A DNA stretch of 64,000 nt from an uncultured Francisella sp. GTDB lineage: Bacteria > Pseudomonadota > Gammaproteobacteria > Burkholderiales > Neisseriaceae. Location of the stretch: positions 372,001 through 436,000 of the forward strand of contig CALTVE010000001.1 in the NCBI GenBank assembly GCA_943913135.1, in the 5' to 3' direction. Each line of letters starts with the position of its first letter. Position 1 is the first letter of the stretch. Below are positions 1 to 8,562 of the stretch, in pieces. Under the pieces are notes generated by a model. The model was given only the letters and a program-made list of their open reading frames with translations, made no database searches and was not told the DNA's origin. Both the position numbers and the translations under genes were made by a program.

Positions 1-335
1 ATGGTCTGTTGAATCAAAAAACCATTTCTTCCGAGCGCTGCTGCGGTGAATCCGGACTTTTTGCCATTAGCCGCCCTGATATCGCCACTCAGGTTAAATT
101 CCGAAAACAAGAAGAAATAACTAAAAATCTCAGCCAAATCCCTGAAGGCGTCCAACGCAAACTATTAACCAGCTGCCCTGCATGCTTGCAGGGCCTAAAT
201 CGCTATCGTGACGATAACGCTTTAGAAGCCGATTATGTGGTAATAGAACTAGCGAAAAAAATTCTGGGCGATAACTGGTGTCAAGATTATATAGCGAAAG
301 TCGGTCAAGGCGGAGTAGAAAAAGTATTACTATAG
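1..335 (+). CDS. C-terminal end of a large FAD/FMN and Fe-S oxidoreductase (DUF3683 / D-lactate dehydrogenase-like), partial
   Basis: Only the last ~110 residues are in the window; the frame stays open to the left edge, so the start lies outside. The fragment carries a CCG-type cysteine motif (RCCGESG), then a conserved SRPDIATQV stretch, a second cysteine pair (TSCPACLQGL), and ends in GGVEKVLL. This matches the C-terminal heterodisulfide-reductase-like domain of the very long (about 1,200 residues) FAD-binding oxidoreductases of beta- and gammaproteobacteria, which join a GlcD-like flavin domain to Fe-S and CCG domains. The exact substrate of that family is not firmly known; lactate or another 2-hydroxy acid is the usual inference. 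It converges on trxB, with 5 bases between the stop codons and no obvious terminator. Confidence 0.8.
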   Translation, partial: GLLNQKTISSERCCGESGLFAISRPDIATQVKFRKQEEITKNLSQIPEGVQRKLLTSCPACLQGLNRYRDDNALEADYVVIELAKKILGDNWCQDYIAKVGQGGVEKVLL

Positions 336-340
336 CCTTT

Positions 341-1297
341 TTACCCCACCCATTTTTTTGCGCGCAAGTAACTTTCTGCATCCAAGGCGGCTGCACAACC
401 AGAAGCGGCGCTTGTGATCGCCTGTCGATAGTAAGCATCTTGTACGTCCCCTGCAGCGAATACCCCTGCAATGTTAGTTGCCGTAATGTTTGGCGGGATT
501 TTTCGGGTGATTAAATGACCCACCGCATCTCTTTCCAGTTGTCCCTCAAAAAGTTCGGTATTGGGATGATGCCCAATCGCAATAAATACTCCCGATACTG
601 GAACCTTTTCTTTTTCTTCACCCACAGTAGATGCAAGCAGCAAACTATCTACGCCCGTATCATCCTTGCCTTTGATTTCTTCCACTATTTGATTGAGTTT
701 TAATTCGATCTTACCCGCAGCCACTTGTGCTTGTAGTTCCTCAACCAAGATCGCTTCGGCACGAAAGGTATCCCGCCTGTGCACTAAATAGACTTTTTTT
801 GCCATATTGGATAAATAAAGTGCTTCTGTTAAGGCTGTGCTTCCCCCACCAATGACTGCAACTTCTTTGTTACGGTAAAAAAAGCCATCACAGGTAGCAC
901 ACGCAGACACTCCATTCCCTTTAAAACGGGCTTCAGAGGGCAAGCCTAAGTACTTTGCTGATGCCCCCGTAGCGATAATTAAACTAAGAGCACGGTATTC
1001 TTCACCACCATAAAGCACAAAGGGAGATTCTTTAAGTTCTACTTTATGAATATGATCACGTACAATTTGGGCTCCAAAACGTTCCGCATGGCGGGCAAAC
1101 AAGGCCATTAAATCTTGTCCCATCACCCCCTCTACGGCAGTAGGCCAGTTATCAACTCTCTCCGTAGTCATCAATTGCCCCCCTTCTTCTTTACCGGTAA
1201 TCAACACAGGACGCAAATTGGCTCGCGCAGCATATAAAGCGGCCGTATAACCGGCAGGTCCAGACCCCAAAATAATCAAAGGGTAAGTGGTACTCAC
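341..1297 (-). CDS. trxB: Thioredoxin-disulfide reductase
   Basis: TrxB is a cytoplasmic flavoprotein that passes electrons from NADPH to thioredoxin. The 318-residue length is normal for the low-molecular-weight bacterial type. Visible motifs are the FAD-binding GSGPAG near residues 11-16, the redox-active CATC at 133-136, the NADPH-binding GGGSTA at 150-155, and the C-terminal FAD motif GVFAAGDV. It is the last gene of a minus-strand unit folD - membrane protein - trxB; its ATG overlaps the end of the membrane-protein gene by 4 bases (ATGA), so the two are probably translationally coupled. Identification is secure. Confidence 0.97.
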   Translation of the reverse strand: MSTTYPLIILGSGPAGYTAALYAARANLRPVLITGKEEGGQLMTTERVDNWPTAVEGVMGQDLMALFARHAERFGAQIVRDHIHKVELKESPFVLYGGEEYRALSLIIATGASAKYLGLPSEARFKGNGVSACATCDGFFYRNKEVAVIGGGSTALTEALYLSNMAKKVYLVHRRDTFRAEAILVEELQAQVAAGKIELKLNQIVEEIKGKDDTGVDSLLLASTVGEEKEKVPVSGVFIAIGHHPNTELFEGQLERDAVGHLITRKIPPNITATNIAGVFAAGDVQDAYYRQAITSAASGCAAALDAESYLRAKKWVG

Positions 1298-1929
1298 ATT
1301 TTATCCTTTATCGTTTTCTTACTTTTTATAATATCATTTTTGGCCTCCCCGATGCCGAGGCTGTCCCTTAATAATTGATATTCTTTATTGTATTTATCTC
1401 TATCTACTGCTCCAGCCAGGATTAAACTCTGCTGTATGCAACTGCTGATAACGCCCCCCAGCAATAAGCTTAGAAAATAAATGACAGCAACCTTCCAAAT
1501 CGATGTTTCACTCATCTGGACCAGGGCAAAGATCAATAATATATTGGCATATACATGGATAATTATCGTTAGTCCTGCTGTCACAGGCCAAAGAATAAAA
1601 AAAAGAGCAAAAGAATCAATCAACCAAATTAAGCTGAAAAAAGAAAAAAAAGCACTAAATTTTTCTCGCTTTTCTCCTTTAAACATCCCATGAGCAAACA
1701 CCAAGGCACAAATCATCACCTGAAGACAAACGGTGACATAAGCAACGAAAAAGGCGAAAGTAATATTTTTAAAAGTATCCCAAAAAGGCAAAGATAGGGT
1801 AATAAAGGTAGAAGGCAAAAGGACCGCCATTAATAAATACCAAGGATACTGATAATGACTTAAAGGCTTAAACTGAAAACGCAAAGTTGCCCATAAATCA
1901 TCTACAAAACGGGAAGAAGCGTTTTTCAT
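1294..1929 (-). CDS. Multi-pass membrane protein of unknown function (Yip1-like topology)
   Basis: I do not recognise this 211-residue protein with confidence. A short soluble N-terminus is followed by about five hydrophobic segments (roughly residues 28-48, 55-78, 92-115, 117-140 and 145-172), and the C-terminal 40 residues are charged and probably cytoplasmic. Size and topology resemble the bacterial Yip1/DUF1282 group, but I see no decisive motif. The gene starts 2 bases after the folD stop and overlaps trxB by 4 bases, so the three are almost certainly co-transcribed. No function can be inferred beyond an inner-membrane location. Confidence 0.7.
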   Translation of the reverse strand: MKNASSRFVDDLWATLRFQFKPLSHYQYPWYLLMAVLLPSTFITLSLPFWDTFKNITFAFFVAYVTVCLQVMICALVFAHGMFKGEKREKFSAFFSFFSLIWLIDSFALFFILWPVTAGLTIIIHVYANILLIFALVQMSETSIWKVAVIYFLSLLLGGVISSCIQQSLILAGAVDRDKYNKEYQLLRDSLGIGEAKNDIIKSKKTIKDKM

Positions 1930-1931
1930 GG

Positions 1932-2783
1932 CTAAGAAAGCGCTTGCGCTGCGATTAAAGTATTATCCATTAAAGAAGCGATGGTCATCGGCCCTACCCC
2001 TCCTGGAACTGGAGTGATATAAGATGCTTTCTCTTTAACTTGACAAAAATCAACATCACCCACAATTTGCCCATCGGGAAGGCGGTTAATACCCACATCA
2101 ATCACCACTACTCCTTCTTGTACTGCATCTGCTCCGATTAAGCCTGGAGAACCCGCTGCTGCAATTATTATATCGGCTTTTTTCGTATAATCAGACAAAA
2201 ACCGCGTTTCTCGATTGCAAATGCTGATGGTAGCCTCCTGCATTAACAGTTCCAGACACGTTGGTTTACCGACAATATTAGATTGTCCAATCACAGTAAC
2301 GTTTTTCCCTTTTAAGGGGATACCATACGTTTTTAATAGAATCATTATCCCTTTTGGCGTGCAAGAGCTTAACGCAGGACGCCCCACCGCCAGTCGGCCA
2401 ACATTATAAGGATGAAATCCATCCACATCTTTTTCGGGAGTAATGCGTTCGATCACTTTGTCGCTGCGAATCGCAGCGGGTAAAGGCAGCTGCACTAAAA
2501 TGCCATCTACTTCCGAGTTAGCATTTAATTCATCGATTAATTTTAATATTCCTTGTTCACTAAAATTGTTTGGACGCTCAAAACTTAAAGAGCGAATACC
2601 TACTTTTTTACATGCTCTTTTTTTATTACGCACATACAAAATACTGGCTGGATCATCCCCCACCTGAATTACCGCTAGGCAGGGTTCCCTCTTTCCTTCT
2701 TGTTTTCGCTCTAATACCCGTGTATGTACTGATTGTAAAAGACGCTGCGAGATCGCCTTGCCATCTATTAAAGTTGCGCCCAT
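1932..2783 (-). CDS. folD: Bifunctional methylenetetrahydrofolate dehydrogenase / methenyltetrahydrofolate cyclohydrolase
   Basis: FolD interconverts 5,10-methylene- and 10-formyl-tetrahydrofolate using NADP, supplying one-carbon units for purines and formyl-Met. The 283-residue length is standard. Family signatures are the YVRNKKRACKKVGI region with the catalytic lysine, VDGILVQLPLP, PEKDVDGFH, the CTPKG turn, the nucleotide-binding stretch GQSNIVGKP, and the C-terminal ITPVPGGVGPMT. It is the first gene of the minus-strand unit with the membrane protein and trxB, and is divergent from the zapB-like gene. Confidence 0.97.
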   Translation of the reverse strand: MGATLIDGKAISQRLLQSVHTRVLERKQEGKREPCLAVIQVGDDPASILYVRNKKRACKKVGIRSLSFERPNNFSEQGILKLIDELNANSEVDGILVQLPLPAAIRSDKVIERITPEKDVDGFHPYNVGRLAVGRPALSSCTPKGIMILLKTYGIPLKGKNVTVIGQSNIVGKPTCLELLMQEATISICNRETRFLSDYTKKADIIIAAAGSPGLIGADAVQEGVVVIDVGINRLPDGQIVGDVDFCQVKEKASYITPVPGGVGPMTIASLMDNTLIAAQALS

Positions 2784-2850
2784 GTTCTTTGCTACGTTCT
2801 CAAAAAAGGCCTATTTTCCCATTATTTTGTTTAATTTTCACGGTTTCTTA

Positions 2851-2880
2851 TTGGTATTGATAAAAAAATTTAGCTACAAT
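2851..2880 (+). promoter_or_regulatory. Candidate sigma70 promoter for the zapB-like / zapA / 6S region
   Basis: TTGGTA at 2851-2856 and TACAAT at 2875-2880 are separated by 18 bases. The -10 lies about 33 bases before the start codon of the zapB-like gene. The hexamers are reasonable but not perfect; there is no experimental support. Confidence 0.45.
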
Positions 2881-2912
2881 CCTTTTTTAGAGAATAATTA
2901 AGAGGTGCTTCT

Positions 2913-3164
2913 TTGAAGGAAACGCCTAATCAACGTTACCGGACCCTACATACACTCTTGGATCAGTTGGAGCACAAAATAGCTCATCTGGAACAAGAAA
3001 GGCATTCTTTACAGCGAGATTATCTTGAATTACAGAATAAAAAAGCCGAATGCCTATTTCATTTACAAGAAAGCTTGCAATTAATGGTGGAAGCGAATCG
3101 CCTTTTAAAAAGAAAAGTAGCAGATCTAGAAGATCAACTCTCATGTAGGGAGAAAAAATTGTAA
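2913..3164 (+). CDS. Small coiled-coil protein of the TIGR02449/ZapB-like type
   Basis: This 83-residue protein is almost entirely a predicted coiled coil: heptad-spaced Leu/Ile residues run from about residue 12 to 78, with many Glu, Gln, Lys and Arg. Short coiled-coil proteins of this kind lie directly upstream of zapA in several gammaproteobacteria (TIGR02449), and ZapB itself is a similar 80-residue coiled coil linking ZapA at the Z-ring to the nucleoid. The start is a TTG with a good AAGAGGTG ribosome binding site 6 bases upstream; no in-frame ATG fits better. The zapA remnant begins 1 base after the stop. The Z-ring role is inferred from position and fold only. Confidence 0.7.
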   Translation: MKETPNQRYRTLHTLLDQLEHKIAHLEQERHSLQRDYLELQNKKAECLFHLQESLQLMVEANRLLKRKVADLEDQLSCREKKL

Positions 3165-3165
3165 T

Positions 3166-3526
3166 ATGGCGGAAGAACAAGTCCTTTGAATAGATACTGA
3201 AGGTAAAACTTTGCATCTTAAAGTGCAAACCCACAAGGAATCAGGACTTAAAGAAGCAGCATTGGTCTTTAACACGATGCTCCTTGATTTAAAAGCTTAC
3301 CATCCCCGCCTCAGTAAAGAAGAACGTCTGATACTTTCAGCACTTAATTTGCTGAGCCGAGAAAAGCAAAACTATAAAGAAGCTAAGAAAGCTTTAGAAA
3401 CCTCACGCACTCGTCTGCAAGAAGCATTGGTCCACATTCAAACAGCTTGAAAAAGAATTAGCTTTATCTGCAGAAGAAAGCGCATTGGATGAACTCATTA
3501 AACGCCTACAAGCTATGTTAAAATAG
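3166..3526 (+). pseudogene. zapA: zapA, cell-division Z-ring accessory protein, disrupted
   Basis: An ATG at 3166 behind a strong AGGGAG site opens a ZapA-like frame, but codon 8 is TGA (3187-3189). The frame then continues with ZapA features: a KTLHLKVQTHKESGLKEAA core like the ZapA globular domain, SALNLLSREK, and a C-terminal coiled coil. A second lesion near 3441, one extra A in CAAAC, shifts the frame; removing it joins IQ to QLEKELALSAEES and gives a natural end at the TAG of 3524-3526. A TTG at 3211 could restart translation but would give a protein lacking both ends of the family. ZapA normally cross-links FtsZ filaments. Gene order zapB-like - zapA - 6S RNA supports the identity. Confidence 0.75.
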
Positions 3527-3714
3527 CCATCCCCTTGCGCCCAGCACGACGGCACTTAGTTTCTTTGAACCAACAAGCAATCGCTTGGGCGATTAAATCT
3601 TAATTTTTGTGTAGCGCTCTTTTATGAGAGGCTCCTGCGATTAAGAGGGGTTGCCCGCTTTACCATTTTTGGTTCAAGCGGTTAATGCTGAAACGGCTTT
3701 GGTGCAGGGGATAT
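3527..3714 (+). ncRNA. ssrS: 6S RNA
   Basis: About 186 bases directly after zapA can fold into the long rod expected of 6S RNA, which binds the sigma70 form of RNA polymerase and mimics an open promoter. The terminal stem pairs ATCCCC (3529-3534) plus following bases with GGTGCAGGGGAT (3701-3712). Further in, TTTGAACCAA near 3560 pairs with TTGGTTCAA near 3670, and GCACTTAG faces TTAATGC, leaving a large internal bubble around 3590-3650. The location after zapA is the conserved one in gammaproteobacteria; the usual downstream fau/ygfA is absent and tag follows instead. The 3' end lies at the ribosome binding site of tag. Exact ends are estimates. Confidence 0.8.
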
Positions 3715-3721
3715 ATATTTA

Positions 3722-4321
3722 ATGAACAAAAAAATACGCTGTCCTTGGGCTTATAGCCACCCCCTTTATCTGCGTTACCACGATCAAGAGTGGGGGCAGG
3801 CGACGTTTGATTCGAGAAAACTCTTTGAATTACTATGTTTGGAAGGTCAACAGGCAGGTTTATCCTGGCTTTTAATCTTAAAAAAACGACCTTATTATCA
3901 GCGTTTATTCCATAACTTCCAACCAGAAAAAATTATTTCTTTAAGTGATGCAGAAAAGAATGCTTTAATAAAAGAAGCAGGCATTATTCGCAACGAAAAA
4001 AAAATCAATGCTATTATTCAAAATGCGCACGCTTATTTAAACGTAGAGAAACACCTTACTTTTGCCGATTTTATTTGGCAGACAGTTGATTACCAACCGG
4101 TCATCCATCACTTAAAAAGTAGCGATGATATGCCTTGTGCAAACAATTTATCACACTTACTTGCTAAAAAATTAAAAAAAGAAGGCTTTGTTTTTATCGG
4201 CCCGGTTATCTGCTATTCCTTTATGCAGGCAGCAGGCTTAATTAATGATCATGTGACAGAATGCTTTTTACACCCTGATGCTACTGAACTGGAAAGCCCT
4301 GATACGCTACTTGCAAAATAG
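3722..4321 (+). CDS. tag: DNA-3-methyladenine glycosylase I
   Basis: Tag excises 3-methyladenine from DNA to start base-excision repair. The 199-residue protein has the family landmarks: the N-terminal CPWA with Cys7, RYHDQEWG with His20, GQQAGLSW (substrate pocket), and the C-terminal NDHVTECF with His177 and Cys181. These four Cys/His positions form the zinc site known in E. coli Tag. The ATG is preceded only by the purine-rich end of the 6S RNA (CAGGGGA, about 11 bases upstream). It is convergent with aceA. Confidence 0.95.
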   Translation: MNKKIRCPWAYSHPLYLRYHDQEWGQATFDSRKLFELLCLEGQQAGLSWLLILKKRPYYQRLFHNFQPEKIISLSDAEKNALIKEAGIIRNEKKINAIIQNAHAYLNVEKHLTFADFIWQTVDYQPVIHHLKSSDDMPCANNLSHLLAKKLKKEGFVFIGPVICYSFMQAAGLINDHVTECFLHPDATELESPDTLLAK

Positions 4322-4514
4322 CATTGTTATAAGCTAACTGGATAATTCTTATCGCAATAAAAAGCGATGTTCCTGAAAACAATATAGTCCTTGCTATTTC
4401 TGCCCTCTCCTAATAAATACAAATTAGGCGGGTTAATAATAGCATCGATAATGACTGCCTTAAACAATCTTTGGACGATTCTTATCGTTTTTTGCCTTCT
4501 TGCTTCTCTCTATA

Positions 4515-4545
4515 AAAAAAGCCACTCACGAGGAGTGGCTTTTTT
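4515..4545. terminator. Bidirectional rho-independent terminator between tag and aceA
   Basis: AAAAAAGCCACTC and GAGTGGCTTTTTT form a perfect stem with a short ACGAG loop and T-runs on both strands. It lies 15 bases past the aceA stop and 194 bases past tag, so it serves aceA best. The rest of the 4322-4514 gap is AT-rich and holds only weak inverted repeats, such as CCTAAT...ATTAGG at 4409-4428. Confidence 0.85.
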
Positions 4546-4559
4546 CATTTAAACATGTC

Positions 4560-5855
4560 TTAAAACTGATTTTCTTCTGTAGAGCCGGTCAAAGCAGTCA
4601 CACTGGATTTACCACCTTGGATCGTTTCGGTCACTAAATCAAAGTAACCGGCACCTACTTCTTGTTGGTGAGATACAAAAGTGTAACCATGCTCGCGGGC
4701 ACTAAATTCAGGCTGTTGCACTTTTTCCACATATGCGCTCATGCCACGGTTTTTATAGTCTTGCGCCAAATCAAACATGTTGTACCACATACTGTGAATA
4801 CCCGCCAAAGTAATAAATTGGAAACGATACCCCATAGCACCCAGTTCTTTTTGGAATTTGGCAATGGTCGCATCATCCAAGTTTTTCTTCCAATTGAAAG
4901 AAGGTGAGCAGTTATATGCCAGTAGCTTATTAGGAAATTCCTTATGAATGCCTTCAGCAAAGCGCTTCGCCTCTTCTAAATTTGGAGTCGAAGTTTCACA
5001 CCAAATCAAGTCAGCATAGGGTGCATATGCCAAACCACGAGAAATTGCCTGTTCTATTCCGTTTTTAACTCGATAAAAGCCTTCAGAAGTCCGTTCACCC
5101 GTTAAGAAAGGTTTATCGTTTTCATCGTAATCATGGGTCAATAGGTTTGCAGCGTCCGCATCGGTACGACCCAATAAAACAGTAGGTATCCCTAATACGT
5201 CCGCGGCTAAACGGGCTGCAATCAATTTTTGTACAGCTTCCTGAGTGGGCACTAAAACCTTACCGCCTAAGTGACCACATTTTTTTGCAGAAGCCAGTTG
5301 ATCTTCAAAATGTACTCCTCCGGCACCTGCGTGGATCATATTTTTCATCAATTCAAACGCATTTAAAACCCCACCAAAGCCTGCTTCTGCATCGGCTACG
5401 ATAGGCACGAAATAATCGATGAACTCATCACTATCTTTTTCAATAGCGCGGCTTTTTTGGATTTCATCAGCGCGTATAAATGCATTGTTGATACGCTCTA
5501 CGACCTTAGGTACAGAATCTACGGGGTATAAAGATTGATCGGGGTACATGCTACAGTAGTTGTTATTATCTGCTGCTACTTGCCAGCCAGATAAGTAAAT
5601 GGCTTTCAAACCTGCTTTAACCTGTTGCACTGCTTGTCCACCGGTCAGAGCACCCAGGGCATTGACATAAGGTTCTTCATTGAGCAACTTCCACAATTTT
5701 TCTGCACCTTGCCGCGCCAAAGTGTATTCTACTTTTAAGGAACCGCGCAGACGCTCTACCGCTTCAGCGGTGTAGCCTCTTTTAACATCCTTCCAACGCG
5801 GGTTATTATCCCATTCCGATTGAATCGCTTTTATTCTTTCTTCACGGTTAGCCAT
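4560..5855 (-). CDS. aceA: Isocitrate lyase
   Basis: AceA cleaves isocitrate to glyoxylate and succinate, the first step of the glyoxylate bypass used for growth on acetate or fatty acids. The 431-residue length matches the enterobacterial enzyme. Visible are the catalytic KKCGH loop at residues 191-195 (Cys193), ADAEAGFGG with metal-binding acidic residues near 154-162, NCSPSFNW, and a C-terminus ending TGSTEENQF. A perfect GGAGG ribosome binding site lies 8 bases before the ATG. No malate synthase or AceK is in the window; together with the nearby pta this points to two-carbon metabolism. Confidence 0.98.
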   Translation of the reverse strand: MANREERIKAIQSEWDNNPRWKDVKRGYTAEAVERLRGSLKVEYTLARQGAEKLWKLLNEEPYVNALGALTGGQAVQQVKAGLKAIYLSGWQVAADNNNYCSMYPDQSLYPVDSVPKVVERINNAFIRADEIQKSRAIEKDSDEFIDYFVPIVADAEAGFGGVLNAFELMKNMIHAGAGGVHFEDQLASAKKCGHLGGKVLVPTQEAVQKLIAARLAADVLGIPTVLLGRTDADAANLLTHDYDENDKPFLTGERTSEGFYRVKNGIEQAISRGLAYAPYADLIWCETSTPNLEEAKRFAEGIHKEFPNKLLAYNCSPSFNWKKNLDDATIAKFQKELGAMGYRFQFITLAGIHSMWYNMFDLAQDYKNRGMSAYVEKVQQPEFSAREHGYTFVSHQQEVGAGYFDLVTETIQGGKSSVTALTGSTEENQF

Positions 5856-5983
5856 CCAGTTGTTCCTCCAAAAAAGTAAAAAACACGCCTCAAAGCATAA
5901 GCTTTTATCGTAGTCGGGCTTAAAAAACCTAGTTATTAAAGCACACTTTAAACTAAATTCCTAGCAAGAGCAAAAGAAACTCT

Positions 5984-7198
5984 TTATCTCTCCTCCCCAC
6001 CTCCGCATTCAGCTAAACTAAATGCTGCTTCGGCTGCTTCTTTGGCCTTGTCTTCTTCCCCAGCAGAATATAAAAGGCGAGATAATAACACTAAACTATT
6101 GAGTCTAGGGGATAAAGCAACTTCTTTTTCCAAATAAAAACGTGCCTTGCCCCATAATTGAGCATTAAAAGTAAGAATGCCTAAAACTTCTAACAAGTCG
6201 GTGTCATCGCTATTTTCTTTAAGCCAGCTTTCCAAAGTACGCAAGGTTTTTTTCTGTTGCTTTTCACCCAGCTTAGGAAAACTTTGAACCAATAACTTTA
6301 ATAAAGCGCTGTTTTTCCCCTTAGGATAAACTTGCAATATCCAATTCGCTAGAGCTTCATCATTTTGTAAAGATAAATAACGCTCACTAATTTCTACAAC
6401 CATCTTTTTATCTTGCATGACACTCTCGGGCAGACTCTTTATGAAGGCATCCAATTTTTCACTATTGGCAATACCTTTTAAACGCAAACGATAAGCCAGA
6501 TTTAAATACTTTTTATAACTGACCTGAGAAATAGCATGATTTTTTTCAAGTTGTTCAAGGGCTGATAATAGCGTTTCTGGATCTTCCACTTGAATGCCAT
6601 AAGCCAAGCGCAAACGTGCTAAGGCAGTAAGCTTACTGTCTTTGCGCGCTGCTTGATCGGCATAATATAAAAATTTTTTATAATCATTTTCTTTAAGTGC
6701 CCCTTCCGCCCAAATCAGATTGGTCCATAATAAGTCAGGCTGACTTTTATCATAAATATTAGATAAATATTCATCACGTCGATCAAATTGCTGTAGGCGA
6801 TGAGCACTTTCTGCACCTAAAATTAATACTGCCGTCCCTAGTTTTCCTAAGGCATGATTCTTTAACAACTCTTCTACTAAACTTAAAGTACGCTGATAAC
6901 GACCCTCAAAAAAAGCAATCATCGCCGCATTTATATCCTGCGTCACATGGATTTCTTTACGATGACGGTAAAAATTCCGGCTCTTTTTTATTGCCTCCAC
7001 TACTAAAGAAATGAGTAAGTAAAGTAAGTAAATCAGTGCAATCAGTAAAATCGCTACTGCGATTAGCCATCGCAAACTCACCGTATAGCTGGTGCTATGT
7101 AAAAAGAGTATTAAATGGCCATCCGCTAAAGAGAATAGATACATCCCACCCACAGCAATCAAGCAAATAATAATAAACCAAATGAGATACTTAAGCAT
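5984..7198 (-). CDS. hemY: HemY, inner-membrane protein with a TPR-like periplasmic domain
   Basis: This 404-residue protein starts with two hydrophobic segments (about residues 3-24 and 42-68) and a basic hinge, followed by an all-helical TPR-type region (DINAAMIAFFEGRYQRTL, later repeat-like helices). This is the layout of proteobacterial HemY, encoded with HemX next to tetrapyrrole genes. It is not the protoporphyrinogen oxidase of the same name in Bacillus. Its molecular role is unsettled; a scaffold for haem-pathway enzymes has been proposed. The start overlaps the hemX stop in a TAATG junction, so the pair is translationally coupled. Confidence 0.88.
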   Translation of the reverse strand: MLKYLIWFIIICLIAVGGMYLFSLADGHLILFLHSTSYTVSLRWLIAVAILLIALIYLLYLLISLVVEAIKKSRNFYRHRKEIHVTQDINAAMIAFFEGRYQRTLSLVEELLKNHALGKLGTAVLILGAESAHRLQQFDRRDEYLSNIYDKSQPDLLWTNLIWAEGALKENDYKKFLYYADQAARKDSKLTALARLRLAYGIQVEDPETLLSALEQLEKNHAISQVSYKKYLNLAYRLRLKGIANSEKLDAFIKSLPESVMQDKKMVVEISERYLSLQNDEALANWILQVYPKGKNSALLKLLVQSFPKLGEKQQKKTLRTLESWLKENSDDTDLLEVLGILTFNAQLWGKARFYLEKEVALSPRLNSLVLLSRLLYSAGEEDKAKEAAEAAFSLAECGGGEER

Positions 7199-8502
7199 TA
7201 GGCAGCCTCTTTAGTAGACAAAGTGTGCGTTGTATTTTCAGGTTTTACCCTTTCTTTTTGATTATGTCTCTGCGAGTGAACAGAAGTAGGTGCAGGAGGC
7301 TGTTTTTCCGTATTTTTATTAAGTTCTTCCCCCCTCAACATCCTGTCTGTAGGTGATTGAAGTTTAGGCTCTTTTTGCTCCACAAAAGATCCCTCTCGAT
7401 AAAGGACCGGCTTCGCTTCTTCCATATTTCCCGCCTCTTCAGTCAGTTGCTGACTTTGCAAAGATTTAATCGCTGCACTGGCCGCACGAATAGCACTTAA
7501 ATCGACAGCTGCCAATTTCACCCTTTTCAACTCTTTCAAGGTGATTAAAAAGTCCTGCACCACAGGGGCTTGTAATTCAAAATACTCTTTAACTGTGCCC
7601 TCGACAATAGAAAGCTGCTGTAGATAGCTTTCTTCATTGCGCTGTAGTAGAGATAAGCGGGCGGTTAATAAACGCAACTTTATATTTTCTTTAATAAAAA
7701 ATATCTGCTCGGGAGACAATAACAGGGCATCGACTCGATGTAGATGGCGCACCTGTACCCCTGAACGGATTGCTTGTAGAAATTCTCGCCATAAACGCTC
7801 AAAAGAAAAGGGTTGATTCGTTCCCGCTACTGATGAGGCTGTTTTCTCTTCTAGAGAGAAATCATGATCAGCCAAAAAGGGTAAATCCTCTACTTGGTGT
7901 AATAGAAGGTCAACATTTACTAGAGCATCAGAAATATTACTGACATCTGCCTGTTTTAGAGAAGCAATCGCTTCTACTAAGCTTTTTCTCAACGGTTGTA
8001 AATCGGGTGAATCAAAATTCTCCAGCCTATCCTCCATATGGCTTAAAGAGCGCAAAGCAGCCTCAGTATTCCCCGTATTTAAAAGCTGCAAGGTCACAAG
8101 CCCTAAGCCGTATTCAATTTCATTCAATAACCAATCGTAGCGGCCATTAACAATTTTATTAAAGGCTGCTTGATTCTGCTTTATTCCTTGCTGATTATTT
8201 TGTATTTTGTCTTCTAAAGAGAAATATTGCTGCTCTAATAAAGATAAACTGTTTCTATCTACCAATTTATCTCTTTCTCCCAGTGCTACTTTATCATTTA
8301 AGGTAATATTTTCTACCGATTTTTTAGGAAGAGGAAAAAAAGTGAAACTACCTGTGGTGGCATAACGATAACCTAAAATCGCCACCCCCCCTACTCCAAG
8401 GAGAGAAATGAGAGACAACAGTAAAGCAAAATAAGCTATCCCCTTGCCTTTTTTACCACCGTCGATTGTAGTTGATTTAGACACTTTTTCTCGTGAATCC
8501 AT
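7198..8502 (-). CDS. hemX: HemX, membrane-anchored coiled-coil protein
   Basis: A cytoplasmic N-terminus of about 20 residues is followed by one membrane segment (about residues 22-46) and a long helical region. The conserved block RYDWLLNEIEYGLGLVTLQL near residues 123-142 closely resembles the WLLAEVEYLLRLA-type core of HemX. The C-terminal 90 residues are rich in Pro, Gln, Glu and Lys and look disordered. In many relatives hemX follows hemD; hemC and hemD are not present here, so hemX-hemY stands as a two-gene unit. AAGGA lies about 8 bases before the ATG. The biochemical function is not established. Confidence 0.87.
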   Translation of the reverse strand: MDSREKVSKSTTIDGGKKGKGIAYFALLLSLISLLGVGGVAILGYRYATTGSFTFFPLPKKSVENITLNDKVALGERDKLVDRNSLSLLEQQYFSLEDKIQNNQQGIKQNQAAFNKIVNGRYDWLLNEIEYGLGLVTLQLLNTGNTEAALRSLSHMEDRLENFDSPDLQPLRKSLVEAIASLKQADVSNISDALVNVDLLLHQVEDLPFLADHDFSLEEKTASSVAGTNQPFSFERLWREFLQAIRSGVQVRHLHRVDALLLSPEQIFFIKENIKLRLLTARLSLLQRNEESYLQQLSIVEGTVKEYFELQAPVVQDFLITLKELKRVKLAAVDLSAIRAASAAIKSLQSQQLTEEAGNMEEAKPVLYREGSFVEQKEPKLQSPTDRMLRGEELNKNTEKQPPAPTSVHSQRHNQKERVKPENTTHTLSTKEAA

Positions 8503-8562
8503 AACTCGCTTCCTTATCCCGGCAAAAACCTTCGAGCAGGCTATTTAAAGCTTCATTTTAGC

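Noticed and set aside
2570..2860. Open frames antisense to folD
   Set aside because: Shadow frames of a well-conserved gene, with no domain or start signal.
3187..3189. Readthrough or recoded TGA in zapA
   Set aside because: No selenocysteine context, TGA is used as a normal stop elsewhere in the window (ftsZ), and a second frameshift further on makes decay the simpler explanation.
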